Shown: in pieces, positions 7,597 through 16,503 of the stretch
Position numbering within the stretch: position 1 is the stretch's first letter
Layout: every line of letters starts with the position of its first letter
DNA from: an uncultured Lachnospiraceae bacterium
GTDB taxonomy: Bacteria; Bacillota; Clostridia; Lachnospirales; Lachnospiraceae
Assembly: GCA_934371505.1 (NCBI GenBank)
Contig: CAKRNW010000016.1
Span: 1 to 28,808, forward strand
Direction of reading: 5' to 3'
Length of the DNA stretch: 28,808 nt
The notes under the pieces: model-generated
What the model was told of the DNA's origin: nothing
What the model saw: the letters and a program-made list of their open reading frames with translations, nothing else
Database searches by the model: none
Position numbers and translations under genes: made by a program

Positions 7597-9585
7597 TTAC
7601 ACGGTAAACTGATGCATAATATCATCAAGCTGTACAATAACCTGATTCAGTTCCTGTACTGCAAGGTGGATACTGTCCATCTCTTGATTCTGGTCATCTA
7701 TCTTACTCAGAATATCCTGGCTGGATGCAGATAATTCCTCCGTCTCTGAAGAAATGCTGGAAAACTGGTCTATAATCTTTGCCTTGTTTTTATCCAATAT
7801 TTCTACAGCACCTTCCTGGGACTGGATGCTTTTCCCTATCTTCCCGATTTCCTCGTTGATCTGGCGGAATACATCCTGGGTAGTGTCCATCGCCTCCATA
7901 CATTTCTCGGTTTCATCCTTCATGGAGAACATCTGACCGCTGACCGCTTCGATTTCATCCTGGATTTCTGTAATAATCTTCGTAATATCAGCTGTAGCTT
8001 CACTGGTAGCATTTGCCAGTTTACCGATTTCCTCAGCAACAATGGCAAAGCCTCGTCCTGCTTCACCTGCCCTGGCTGCCTCAATACTTGCATTCAAAGA
8101 GAGTAAGGAGGTCTGTTCTGCAATATTGCTGATGGTCTTGGAAATATCATCAATTGTTTTAGAACGCTCCTCCAGTCTGGTAACGGTCTGATATGCTTCA
8201 TCCTGAAGATTTCTTGTCCTGCCGAACTGATCAGCAAGTACCTCCATGGATTGCATACCGGACATGCTGTGATCCATGGTTCTGGAAGCATTTTTGTTCA
8301 CGTTCTCCGTATTCTCTACAATCCGTTCAATCTCATCAGCAAAATCATTTAACGAGGTATTGGCAGTCTGAATCTGTTCTGCCTCCTCCGATACTGCACA
8401 AAGAATTTCATCAATGGTATTTTTTACCACGCTGTTATTACTAATGAGGTTGGAAACCGATTCATTGACCGCCTGGTACTGTCCAGACAGCTGGGTGGTA
8501 GACTGATCCATCTGTTGTATGATGTCGCTCAGAATGCTCTGCAGTTTCAGAACTGCGCGGTACATCCTGCCCAGTTCATCTTTCTTTCTGCTATTCTTCA
8601 GATCAATATCCCTCAGATTCAGATTTTGTAAATGATCAATTTGTTTCTGAATCTCACCAATCGGTCTGGAAATGGTCTGCGTATAAATCACCACGATTAC
8701 AGCTGCGACAATCGCAGAAACTATAGTAATAAGGAATAGAATCCTTACCAAACTGTCAATTGCCCGGTTGTAAGAGGATACCGGTGTGACCAGAACCTCT
8801 TTCCAGCCATTGGCTGCAACCACTCCTACTTTGACATATTTCATGGCTCCATCATAGTCTTTTATGGCTTCTCCTGTACGCATCGCTTTTTCATAGGCGC
8901 CATCCAGAATATCTGCAGTGGAATATTCTACATCTTCACTAGCCATATAGTCACTGTTGGGATGCATAAGGACAATACCATCCCCATTGACAAGAAATCC
9001 ATAACCTCCGTCAGAGGAATCTACCATCTCAGTCATCATCTCAAACAGGGTACTAAGCATCAAATCCATATTGACCACGCCTTCCAGCCCGGAAGCGGTC
9101 TTAAAAGACTTGGATACACTGATAATCATATTTCCTGTCACGGCATCCACATAAGGATTTCCAAAATATTTCTCTCCCCCTGCTGCTATCGCATCCGTGT
9201 ACCAGGGTCTGCCAGTGCATTCCCATCCTGCGTCGGGATACCAGCCTGTTCCATCAATAAACTCCTTATTTTCAAAACCCACATTAATGTCAGAAGCGTT
9301 GGGGTTGTTTGCCGTAAACTGTTCCATGACTGCCCGGACAGCAGCATCATCAATCGTTTTCTGTGCCTCCAGATATGTACAGGCAGCATCCACATCATGG
9401 GTGCTTTCCTGCAGCCAGCTATCAATCATTGACGCATAATACTCCACCTGCGTACTGTGAAGGTCATCGTTGGATTGCGTCAGGCTTTTCTTGGTGATCA
9501 CTCCCGCTGCTGACATGGATACCAAAAGGCACCCTACGCAAATCAAGGAAAAAAATATGGTTAGTTTTGCTCTGATACTTTTCAT
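7597..9585 (-). CDS. Methyl-accepting chemotaxis protein with double-Cache sensor
   Basis: A transmembrane chemoreceptor of 662 residues. Membrane segments are near residues 8-29 and 281-303. Between them is an extracellular double-Cache domain (about 40-275), followed by a HAMP linker (about 304-355) and a long coiled-coil signalling domain whose hairpin tip holds ARAGEAGRGFAIVAEE. It would report ligand binding to CheA/CheW and flagella, none of which are encoded here. The sensor has R126, W128, Y129 and D174 in the arrangement I associate with amino-acid or amine-binding Cache domains, with W rather than Y at 121. The ATG at 9585 follows AAAGG. It has its own promoter and terminator, so it is probably a single-gene unit, not part of the sugar operon. 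Confidence 0.94.
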   Translation of the reverse strand: MKSIRAKLTIFFSLICVGCLLVSMSAAGVITKKSLTQSNDDLHSTQVEYYASMIDSWLQESTHDVDAACTYLEAQKTIDDAAVRAVMEQFTANNPNASDINVGFENKEFIDGTGWYPDAGWECTGRPWYTDAIAAGGEKYFGNPYVDAVTGNMIISVSKSFKTASGLEGVVNMDLMLSTLFEMMTEMVDSSDGGYGFLVNGDGIVLMHPNSDYMASEDVEYSTADILDGAYEKAMRTGEAIKDYDGAMKYVKVGVVAANGWKEVLVTPVSSYNRAIDSLVRILFLITIVSAIVAAVIVVIYTQTISRPIGEIQKQIDHLQNLNLRDIDLKNSRKKDELGRMYRAVLKLQSILSDIIQQMDQSTTQLSGQYQAVNESVSNLISNNSVVKNTIDEILCAVSEEAEQIQTANTSLNDFADEIERIVENTENVNKNASRTMDHSMSGMQSMEVLADQFGRTRNLQDEAYQTVTRLEERSKTIDDISKTISNIAEQTSLLSLNASIEAARAGEAGRGFAIVAEEIGKLANATSEATADITKIITEIQDEIEAVSGQMFSMKDETEKCMEAMDTTQDVFRQINEEIGKIGKSIQSQEGAVEILDKNKAKIIDQFSSISSETEELSASSQDILSKIDDQNQEMDSIHLAVQELNQVIVQLDDIMHQFTV

Positions 9586-9686
9586 CTTCTGAACCTTTCC
9601 TTTCTGTTAAATCTGCCCGATATAAATCACAATTTATATTTTTTATTCGGTAGATTGTATCAGGATTTGGATTAAACAACTATATT

Positions 9687-9719
9687 ATTGTACCATATTC
9701 ACAAGAATTTGTATGTCAA
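9687..9719 (-). promoter_or_regulatory. Promoter of the chemoreceptor gene
   Basis: On the minus strand an extended -10, TATGGTACAAT, covers 9687-9697 and fits the TRTGnTATAAT form. A consensus TTGACA is at 9714-9719, but its 21-base spacing is too long, so the extended -10 probably drives initiation. A 7-bp inverted repeat, CAAGATT (9717-9723 with 9741-9747), overlaps the -35 region. The leader also holds ATATAAAT/ATTTATAT at 9620-9639. Confidence 0.55.
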
Positions 9720-9783
9720 GATTTTGTTTTGGATTGTTACAATCTTGCTGTATAAGCCATCATACACATCGGTTTTTCTTTTA

Positions 9784-11073
9784 TTACTGCTCTGCCTGAT
9801 AGTCTTTCACGCTGTCATCCAGCATCTGTATAAAACCCTCTATTGTGATTTCCTTCTGCACCAGCATGGGCAATGCCTCTCCCAGGGTCTGCTCCTGCAG
9901 AATGGAATTCCACTTTGTCTGATAATTAGGAACAATCAGCCTGGCAGAAGTGAATGCCTGAAGGTAATCGGAAAGCACTTGTGGACTGTTGGAAATATCG
10001 TTGGCAAATAATGTTTTTTTCTCTTCCTGATTAAAGTAGGTCCGGAATTTCAAAAATTCCACGGCTGCTTCTTTTACTTCCTCACTATAGGTGGAAACAA
10101 CCGCCCAGCCAAAGGTTTCCGGGGAAGCCACCAGGGTCTTTTCCGGAAAAGCTGCAAACCGTACACGATCCTGCCAGTTCTCCGGAATCTGGTCAATCAA
10201 CCAGTAACCATTGGGGATCATTGCTGTCTTTCCGGAAAAGAAGTTGGAATATGCCACATCAAAATCCGCATGCAGAGCATCGTCTGTGGTATATTGAAGT
10301 AGTTTCTGTAAAGATTCCGCCAGCTTTCTTCCAGTTTCATTATCATAGCTGTCAGGAAGCATCTGCCGCATAAATGCCGCACCTTCCGCTGTTTCCCCTA
10401 CCGATGCTGTGGCAATGAGCATGGGAGCCCACCCGGTTCCTTCCGTATGCAGCGCCAGGGGTGTGACTCCCTTTTCCTGCAAAAGATCACAGCATTCCCA
10501 AAACTCCTCCCAGGTCTCCGGGAATTTGCTGATCCCGGCTTTTTCAAACAGCTTTTCATTATAGAACATACCGGAACAGGTAAAGGCCGCCGTGCTGATG
10601 GGACCCAGATAAACCTTGCCATCTTCATAGGTACAGCCCTGCAGCACCGCTGCTTCTATACTGTCTTTCCATTCAGGATCCTCATTCAGATAGGGTGTCA
10701 AATCCGTTAGCCGTCCTTCCTCCACCATTATCTGATAAAAGGAGGGAACGGTACACACATCATAAATGATAGCCGGCAGTGTATCTGTCACATTCATGCG
10801 TTTCAGATTCTGTCGGTACTCTTCTTCCGTTTCCAGTATCCATTCCACATCCAGATGATATTTACCTTCATAGGCTTTATTAAAGGCATCCGCCAGCTCC
10901 TGGTTGTTCCGTTTTCCAGAGGAGGGATCCACCGTAAAAATAATGGGAATCTCCACCACACTGTTTGTAGTCTCCGTGTTGTCTTTATCTTCCGCCTGCC
11001 CACAGCCGGCTAGCAGAAGTCCTGTCAGCAGAAGGCTCATCACACTGACCCTGCTTTTCTTACTCTTCTTCAT
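9784..11073 (-). CDS. Orphan sugar-type solute-binding lipoprotein beside a two-component system
   Basis: A family 1 extracellular binding lipoprotein of 429 residues, with a lipobox LAGC and C24 as the lipidated residue. I chose the ATG at 11073 because GGAG lies six bases upstream and the next residues (MKKSKKSRV) form a normal signal peptide; upstream in-frame starts lack a usable site. The start lies 14 bases inside the end of the sensor-kinase gene, so translation is likely coupled. No permease or ATPase is next to it. By analogy with other binding-protein/YesM/YesN groups, it may present a sugar to the kinase. It could instead serve a transporter encoded elsewhere. The ligand is unknown. 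Confidence 0.88.
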   Translation of the reverse strand: MKKSKKSRVSVMSLLLTGLLLAGCGQAEDKDNTETTNSVVEIPIIFTVDPSSGKRNNQELADAFNKAYEGKYHLDVEWILETEEEYRQNLKRMNVTDTLPAIIYDVCTVPSFYQIMVEEGRLTDLTPYLNEDPEWKDSIEAAVLQGCTYEDGKVYLGPISTAAFTCSGMFYNEKLFEKAGISKFPETWEEFWECCDLLQEKGVTPLALHTEGTGWAPMLIATASVGETAEGAAFMRQMLPDSYDNETGRKLAESLQKLLQYTTDDALHADFDVAYSNFFSGKTAMIPNGYWLIDQIPENWQDRVRFAAFPEKTLVASPETFGWAVVSTYSEEVKEAAVEFLKFRTYFNQEEKKTLFANDISNSPQVLSDYLQAFTSARLIVPNYQTKWNSILQEQTLGEALPMLVQKEITIEGFIQMLDDSVKDYQAEQ

Positions 11074-12835
11074 GCTTCTCTCCATCTCCCGGAATCCGGA
11101 TCCTGCAAAGGGTTCCGTCACTTTCAGCCTGATATAAATAACGCACATCGTCACCGTATTTCAACCGTAATCTGGTAAGTACATTGACTACGCCATAGCC
11201 GTTCTTCTGATTGGGAAAACTCTTCTTGGCCTCGGAGATCGGTTTTTCATTGAGGCCATTAATTTTCTGCGCCATCTCCTCTTCAATAGGCTTTCCGTTA
11301 TTAAAGACGGTGAGTACCAGATTCCCGTCTTCCTTATAGATATGAATGCGGATCACTCCGCCCTCATAAATCTCACAGAAGCCATATTTGATGGAGTTTT
11401 CCACAAGAGGCTGCAAAATCAGCTTTAGCATCCACGTATGCTCTGCATCTACCTCACAATCCACGGTATAAGTGAATAGGTTTTCGTTCCGGATCTGCTG
11501 GATCTGCAGATAGCTTTTTACATTTTCCAGTTCATCCTCCACCGTTACAATATCACTTCCCTTGCTCAGGGAAAGGCGCAGATACTTGGACAGTGCCTGA
11601 ATCATTTTCATGGTGGTCTCTTCCTTGTTGATCCGTGCCAGCATGTAAATCGTATCCAACGTATTGTAAAGGAAGTGGGGATTAATCTGGTTGATCAGCA
11701 TGTTCAGTTCACTGACCCGCAGCTCTTTCTGCTGATCTTTGACTTCATCCAGAAGATTTTTGATGTTAATCAGCATCTTATTATAGGTGTTTCCAATCTG
11801 ATCCAGCTCCGTGTTCGAGTTTAAATGTACCTCATTGGAAAAATCATTGCCGTCAAATTCTGTCATCGCCTGGTTGATAACCTTAATCGGCCTGGTAATT
11901 TTGCCGGAAAAATAAATACTCAGCAGCACGGCAATGAATATGACCAGAAGATAAATACCGGCTATGACATAAACAATCTGCACCGTTCCCTGATTTAACA
12001 CCTGATCCGGCACAATGGTAAACACACAAAAACCGGTCTGTTCCTGTTTGTACAGAGACAACATTCCGTTGGGAACTTTCTTACTTCGCACCACAACGCC
12101 ACTTTTTTCCTCTTTGCTGTACTGCTTTAAAAGCTCCGCCGTATACTCTCCCATGGAGAAAGACGCGGGATACCAGGAAGCACAGATATTACCGTCCTGG
12201 TCCATGACCCCGATGGCCACCTCCCGGTTAAAGGAATCATTGTCCTCCTTCAGGCTGTTTAAAAATCCATCGTTCATTTCCAGGAACAGGTAACCAGGTT
12301 TATGGGCATAATTCAGACTATGCACCTTTCTACCGATATAAAGAGCTTTTTTTCCGGTTCCAAATAGGGTGTCCTCCGTCACAAACCACTGGGTATCGGC
12401 GTAGGAATCCCCCAGTTTATCCACAAGTCCGCTTTCCTTAAAGTCTGAATAGGATATTTTGGAGTAGGAGCGGGTATAAAGATTCTGTTTATTATCCGCA
12501 TAACAGTACTCGGAGACATAATTCAGATTCACATAGGCAAAATATTTCCTGAGAGAGTTCTTATCCACCTCCGCCAAAGGTTTTGCCTTCAGGCTCTGCT
12601 GCACCGTGTCGTTCAGAATACATTCCTCCATCACCTTGTCTGACTCCTGATAAAGGTTGTCCAAGGCAATTCCCGTTTTTTCATTCAGGAATGCATACTG
12701 ATCTGTTACGATGCGTATCATATTTTTCCGCATATAAAACCAGACCCCCACGCTGGACAATAGTAACGCCAGCAGCAACAGGCCAAGGGTATATCTTAAA
12801 TATTTCCGTTGAAATCCTGAGCCTTTTTTAATCAT
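11060..12835 (-). CDS. YesM-like sensor histidine kinase
   Basis: A membrane sensor kinase of 591 residues. Membrane segments are near 12-35 and 284-309, around an extracellular Cache-like sensor domain of about 245 residues. A HAMP domain (about 310-365) and coiled coil follow. The His_kinase box is QINPHFLYNTLDT, with H387 as the phosphorylated residue. The ATPase domain shows the N box LQPLVENSIKYG (N480) and the glycine-rich NGYGVVNVLTRL near 545-556. The usual DNG of the ATP lid is NNG here, which I believe is common in this family. Its ATG overlaps the response-regulator stop by four bases (ATGA). It should phosphorylate that regulator in response to a sugar, possibly through the adjacent binding protein. 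Confidence 0.95.
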   Translation of the reverse strand: MIKKGSGFQRKYLRYTLGLLLLALLLSSVGVWFYMRKNMIRIVTDQYAFLNEKTGIALDNLYQESDKVMEECILNDTVQQSLKAKPLAEVDKNSLRKYFAYVNLNYVSEYCYADNKQNLYTRSYSKISYSDFKESGLVDKLGDSYADTQWFVTEDTLFGTGKKALYIGRKVHSLNYAHKPGYLFLEMNDGFLNSLKEDNDSFNREVAIGVMDQDGNICASWYPASFSMGEYTAELLKQYSKEEKSGVVVRSKKVPNGMLSLYKQEQTGFCVFTIVPDQVLNQGTVQIVYVIAGIYLLVIFIAVLLSIYFSGKITRPIKVINQAMTEFDGNDFSNEVHLNSNTELDQIGNTYNKMLINIKNLLDEVKDQQKELRVSELNMLINQINPHFLYNTLDTIYMLARINKEETTMKMIQALSKYLRLSLSKGSDIVTVEDELENVKSYLQIQQIRNENLFTYTVDCEVDAEHTWMLKLILQPLVENSIKYGFCEIYEGGVIRIHIYKEDGNLVLTVFNNGKPIEEEMAQKINGLNEKPISEAKKSFPNQKNGYGVVNVLTRLRLKYGDDVRYLYQAESDGTLCRIRIPGDGEKHEEE

Positions 12836-14424
12836 GCGTCAAATTCCTTTTTATATTCACTGGGAAGCTTTCCGGTATATTCCTTAAATAAATGGGCGAA
12901 ATAGGAGGGGTTGCTGATTCCAATCTGGTCGCAGATGCTGCCAATGCTCTCCGTATTTCCCTGGAGAAGCTTTTTCGCCTTTTCCATACGGCATTGTAAA
13001 AGATATTTCTTAAAAGACATGTGGAATGTCTCTTTGAAAACTCTGCCAAAATACACGGGATTGAGGTAGACATGGGTCGCCACGGACACGATGGAAAGAT
13101 CCTCCTCCCGGAGATGCTCCTCAATATAGGCAACCGCATCGCTCACATATTCCTTATTTCCCTTTACCCCGTGATTGGATACATACTCACAGCGGATCTC
13201 AATGGCTTTGCAAAGAATTTTATAGCAGACATCCACCTCCTTGGAGGCATTCAGATTCTGCATATTGGAGTAGTAGTTCTGGAACTGGCGTTTCAGCTCC
13301 GTGGTCATTCCGTAGGAGTCCTCGATGGTAACCTCTGCCTGAAGCATGATCGCATGCATCTTCTGACGCTGGACATCCTCCTCATCCGGGAGGGCATAAA
13401 TAAACCGGACAAAGGCCTCTTTCAAGGCTGCCTCATCATTCTTCCGCAGAGCACCGAAAATCTGAAGTTCCTCCTCTGCGGAGTAATTTTTCTCCCCCTG
13501 CTCTCCCAGTTCTTCCCGGATGGTAAAGGTTCCGCCACCGGTTACACTGGCAAGCTCAAAGAGTTTCACCGCCTCCTCATAACTTCGACGGATGCCGCCA
13601 AGTCCCTTGTAGGGTTTGGAAATGGATGCCACGATAGGACTCTTCTGCTCTTCCTTTGCCTGTTCCAGCAGATGCTTCAGTTCCCGCACAGTAGCATTAT
13701 CCTTGGTTTTTATAATAAAAATAGAGGATCCCTCTTCATTGGCAAAATGCCAGAAAAAATATCTGCTGCCGATTTCTTCTTCCAGAAATTTTTCCAGGAC
13801 AAAACGGGATGCCTCGTATTCCAGGGCATTGGTGATTTTATAGGCAATGTCAATGTCCGCATCCACGGTGATAAACCGGTCCGCAGGCTCCACAATCTGC
13901 CCCACCGTGTCAAACACTTCCTGGACTTTTTCAAAGGGAATCTGTCCCTGGAGGTATTTCTGCACCACCACCTCAAGAAAACTGACAGAGTCCTCTTTGA
14001 CGATTCTCTCCCAGTTCTTGTATTTCTCAGTATTTTTCTTTTTTTCCATGCAGGCGTTATAGGCGCTTTCCATGGTTTCCTGGATCTGCTCATCCTCGAT
14101 GGGTTTCAGCAGATAGGCAAAGGCGCCCAGGTCGCATGCCTGTTTCGCGTAGGAGAAATCCCGGTAGGCACTGAGCACGATAAAAATGCAGTCCCGCTGG
14201 GTTTTCTGGACTTCCTCCATCATCTGGAGCCCGGTCATTTGTTTCATGCGGATGTCGGTAAGCACCACATCCGGTCTTTTCTCCCCGATGACCTTTAACG
14301 CCTGTTCACCGCTCTGGGCAGTTCCCACCACCTGGAATCCCATTTGCTCCCATTCGTAAGTATTCATCAGGCCTTTTAACAAGATAGGTTCATCATCCAC
14401 AATTACTAATTTTAATAAATCCAT
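12832..14424 (-). CDS. YesN-like AraC-family response regulator
   Basis: A cytoplasmic response regulator of 530 residues. The receiver domain (about 1-125) has D10, D11 and the phosphoacceptor D57 in VVLTDIRM, with the conserved lysine in LLKPIED. A middle region of about 300 residues of the YesN type follows, then an AraC-type double helix-turn-helix (about 427-528) ending GISNPSYFAHLFKEYTGKLPSEYKKEF. It would bind DNA when phosphorylated by the overlapping kinase. Likely targets are carbohydrate genes nearby, but no site can be assigned. The ribosome-binding site before the ATG at 14424 is weak (AAAGAG). Confidence 0.95.
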   Translation of the reverse strand: MDLLKLVIVDDEPILLKGLMNTYEWEQMGFQVVGTAQSGEQALKVIGEKRPDVVLTDIRMKQMTGLQMMEEVQKTQRDCIFIVLSAYRDFSYAKQACDLGAFAYLLKPIEDEQIQETMESAYNACMEKKKNTEKYKNWERIVKEDSVSFLEVVVQKYLQGQIPFEKVQEVFDTVGQIVEPADRFITVDADIDIAYKITNALEYEASRFVLEKFLEEEIGSRYFFWHFANEEGSSIFIIKTKDNATVRELKHLLEQAKEEQKSPIVASISKPYKGLGGIRRSYEEAVKLFELASVTGGGTFTIREELGEQGEKNYSAEEELQIFGALRKNDEAALKEAFVRFIYALPDEEDVQRQKMHAIMLQAEVTIEDSYGMTTELKRQFQNYYSNMQNLNASKEVDVCYKILCKAIEIRCEYVSNHGVKGNKEYVSDAVAYIEEHLREEDLSIVSVATHVYLNPVYFGRVFKETFHMSFKKYLLQCRMEKAKKLLQGNTESIGSICDQIGISNPSYFAHLFKEYTGKLPSEYKKEFDA

Positions 14425-14468
14425 ACATTTGCTCTTTCTTACTGCTCACACTTGAGTCACTTTCCTAC

Positions 14469-14526
14469 GCAGAAAAACAGCAGGTGTTTTCTGCTGAGTA
14501 CACAATAACCAAAGGTATCGTATACC
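14469..14526 (-). promoter_or_regulatory. Leader of the response-regulator gene with alternative hairpins and a palindrome
   Basis: Two mutually exclusive hairpins overlap. One is GCAGAAAA (14469-14476) with TTTTCTGC (14487-14494). The other is CAGCAG (14478-14483) with CTGCTG (14491-14496), which on the minus strand is followed by TTTTT like a weak terminator. Just upstream in the transcript is a perfect palindrome, GGTAT-CGT-ATACC (14514-14526), that could be an operator. The rest of the 287-base gap 14425-14711 holds the promoter below, a 6-bp hairpin at 14670-14688, and no gene. Confidence 0.35.
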
Positions 14527-14634
14527 GTTTCACAAGTTTAGTTTACATCCGAAATGCAAAAAATCATACTAAAATTTATACCGTGGATGAAAAAAAGTAT
14601 AGGTTCGTGGAAAAAACACTTCATCAAAAATTTT

Positions 14635-14662
14635 ATTATATCCGGACAAAAACAGGTGGAAA
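14635..14662 (-). promoter_or_regulatory. Likely promoter of the two-component operon
   Basis: On the minus strand, TTTCCA (14657-14662) and a perfect TATAAT (14635-14640) are 16 bases apart. This would give a leader of about 200 bases before the response-regulator start. A second, weaker candidate -10 (TATGAT) lies further downstream. Confidence 0.5.
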
Positions 14663-14711
14663 TGTTTGCTGATGCGATTGAGGCATCATCTGGCGTAAAA
14701 CTAGACAGATT

Positions 14712-15506
14712 TTATAGGAAAGCAACCATCTCATTTTCAAAGAAATTCACACGTTCATGCATATATTTGGGATATAGTTTCCACATCTTTTTGCAGTGTA
14801 GATGGTTGAAAATAGCTGCCTGTCCTTTGGGTGGTGCGTATGTATCCATCAGGCATGTTCCCATGAGAACTTCCCCCTGACACAAAGGCGCAATGTTTAC
14901 CAGATCCAGCTCATCCATATCCTCCATTCCAAGTCCCCGGAAATCTCCTGGAAACGGGTTTAATGCCACACAGCGCAGGGAACCCGGAAGTAAAGCTGCC
15001 GCTAACAGGGCAAGTCCACCTCCAAACCCTTCCCCGAAAGCAATCGTCTCTTCTTTCGACACCCATGGAAACGATAACACCGTCCTGCCAAACAGCAAAG
15101 CCTCCCAATACCGTTCCCTAAAGTCCACCTGCCCCTCTTTCCAGTCTCCCAAAAAAGGCTGTGATTCCAACGCTGCAACGCCATAGCCAAAGGCAAGAAA
15201 CCTCGTCATATGATGCCAGCCCCGTACCCCGCGATTTAAGTCATGGTACATAAGAACCAGAGGATGTTTTTGTGCGTCTGCCGGATGAATGCAGCGTGCA
15301 GTCAAAGTCTTTCCATCCTGTTCCAACTGTATCTTCTCATACACTCCCTGGGTCGCTCCAAACTTTACAGGAGTAACCGTTACCTTCGGACTGCAGGCAT
15401 CCAGCAATGGAACCCACTCCTCCAAAGACTTCTGCGGTTTCCGGGTAAGCCCCTGGTAGTCACTCAAAAACGCTTTCTGCTCCGTGATTGTCATCCTACT
15501 CTCCAT
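14712..15506 (-). CDS. Degenerate CE7-type esterase homologue lacking the nucleophilic serine
   Basis: An alpha/beta-hydrolase of 264 residues, clearly related to its neighbour (15532-16503) and to the acetylxylan esterase/cephalosporin-C deacetylase family. Where the family has GxSQGG, this protein has GEGFGG, so the nucleophilic Ser is Gly160. D221 (TCLMDTYAPP) and H250 (KYMHERV) of the triad are kept. The family RGQ motif is also lost, and the protein is about 60 residues shorter than its neighbour. There is no signal peptide, so it acts in the cytoplasm. It ends the Opp-type operon, 25 bases after the active esterase. It may be a catalytically dead partner, a binding protein, or an enzyme with altered chemistry. 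The start at 15506 has AGGGA upstream; an ATG at 15494 is an alternative. Confidence 0.8.
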   Translation of the reverse strand: MESRMTITEQKAFLSDYQGLTRKPQKSLEEWVPLLDACSPKVTVTPVKFGATQGVYEKIQLEQDGKTLTARCIHPADAQKHPLVLMYHDLNRGVRGWHHMTRFLAFGYGVAALESQPFLGDWKEGQVDFRERYWEALLFGRTVLSFPWVSKEETIAFGEGFGGGLALLAAALLPGSLRCVALNPFPGDFRGLGMEDMDELDLVNIAPLCQGEVLMGTCLMDTYAPPKGQAAIFNHLHCKKMWKLYPKYMHERVNFFENEMVAFL

Positions 15507-15531
15507 TCTTCCCTATCGGAAATCGTTCCTG

Positions 15532-16503
15532 TTACAAGACTGCCTCTTTTCCCGAGAAAAAGTTCAACAGCATATCGTCAAATTCCTGAATCTCCTCATG
15601 TCCAAACCCGGGAAACAGCACACGCTTTTTAGGACACCGCAACTGGTTATACACAGCACATTGGGTCTTAGGTGGACATACGATATCCTCCAATCCTGTG
15701 CCAAACAGTACCGGGCACTTTACCATTGTGGCAAAATTTTTGCTATCGATGTAACCCAGCTGCCGAAACCACCGTTCCTGCTGATGTTCGTCTGCATCAA
15801 ACCAGCGGGAGTAATAGCGAATCCCCTCATAGGCAATTTCATCTGCCCCTAAGTCCCACACCAGTCTAAAATCACTTAAAAATGGATAGAGAATCGCTGC
15901 ACGGTTTACCAGTTCCGGGTTTAGCGCCGCACAGGCAAGCCCTAAGGCTCCCCCCTGTGACGCACCGTTTACATACACCCTCTGTTGGTCTATGCCTTCC
16001 AGCTGTGCTGCAATCCTGCAAAGAATACGGATATTCTGGTGTAGCCTTACATAGTACATATTTTCCTTAGGACCGTCCAGACCTGCCACAATATGGCCAG
16101 CCACTGTCGTTCCATGGAATCCTCCTGCATCCGTTCCAAGCCCTCCCTGCCCCGGACAATCCATGGCAAGAAGTGCCATTCCCATGCCAGGAAAACTTGC
16201 CTGCTCTGCCCAGCTGCGGGAAGCTCCCGGATAGCCATGAAATTGCAGTACTAAGGGTACGGGTTCCGATGCTTTAGGGCACAGGAATTTTCCATAAATA
16301 TCTGCCCCGTTCATTCCTTTAAACCACAAATCCAGAAACAGGGTCTGTGCAAAACTGGGAACTTCCTTCGCCTGGCAGATGGTATATTCCAGCGGCACCG
16401 CATCGGCCTCCTCCATGCGCTCCTTCCAAAAGATTTCAAAATCCACCGGTTTGGGAGTGCTACCCAGATAGTCCTTTAATCCGTTGATTTCCTCTGCTGT
16501 CAT
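15532..16503 (-). CDS. CE7 acetyl esterase (acetylxylan esterase / cephalosporin-C deacetylase family)
   Basis: A cytoplasmic carbohydrate acetyl esterase of 323 residues, the normal CE7 length. Visible motifs are PGQGGLGTD near 117-125 (family RGQ site), GASQGG with nucleophile S182, D273 in GLEDIVCP and H302 in FGHEE. This family removes O-acetyl groups from short sugars after import, which fits the missing signal peptide. The ATG at 16503 overlaps the flavoprotein stop (TGATG); a GTG three bases upstream is also possible, and GAGGAA serves either. It sits in one operon with an Opp-type transporter, which suggests that the imported compound is acetylated. The exact substrate is unknown. Confidence 0.92.
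   Translation of the reverse strand: MTAEEINGLKDYLGSTPKPVDFEIFWKERMEEADAVPLEYTICQAKEVPSFAQTLFLDLWFKGMNGADIYGKFLCPKASEPVPLVLQFHGYPGASRSWAEQASFPGMGMALLAMDCPGQGGLGTDAGGFHGTTVAGHIVAGLDGPKENMYYVRLHQNIRILCRIAAQLEGIDQQRVYVNGASQGGALGLACAALNPELVNRAAILYPFLSDFRLVWDLGADEIAYEGIRYYSRWFDADEHQQERWFRQLGYIDSKNFATMVKCPVLFGTGLEDIVCPPKTQCAVYNQLRCPKKRVLFPGFGHEEIQEFDDMLLNFFSGKEAVL

Noticed and set aside
13021..14298. 425-codon open frame on the plus strand
   Set aside because: It lies entirely antisense to the well-supported response-regulator gene, matches no family I know, and has no credible start site.
14670..14688. Terminator after the Opp-type operon
   Set aside because: The TGATGC/GCATCA hairpin has only six base pairs and no T-tract on either strand.
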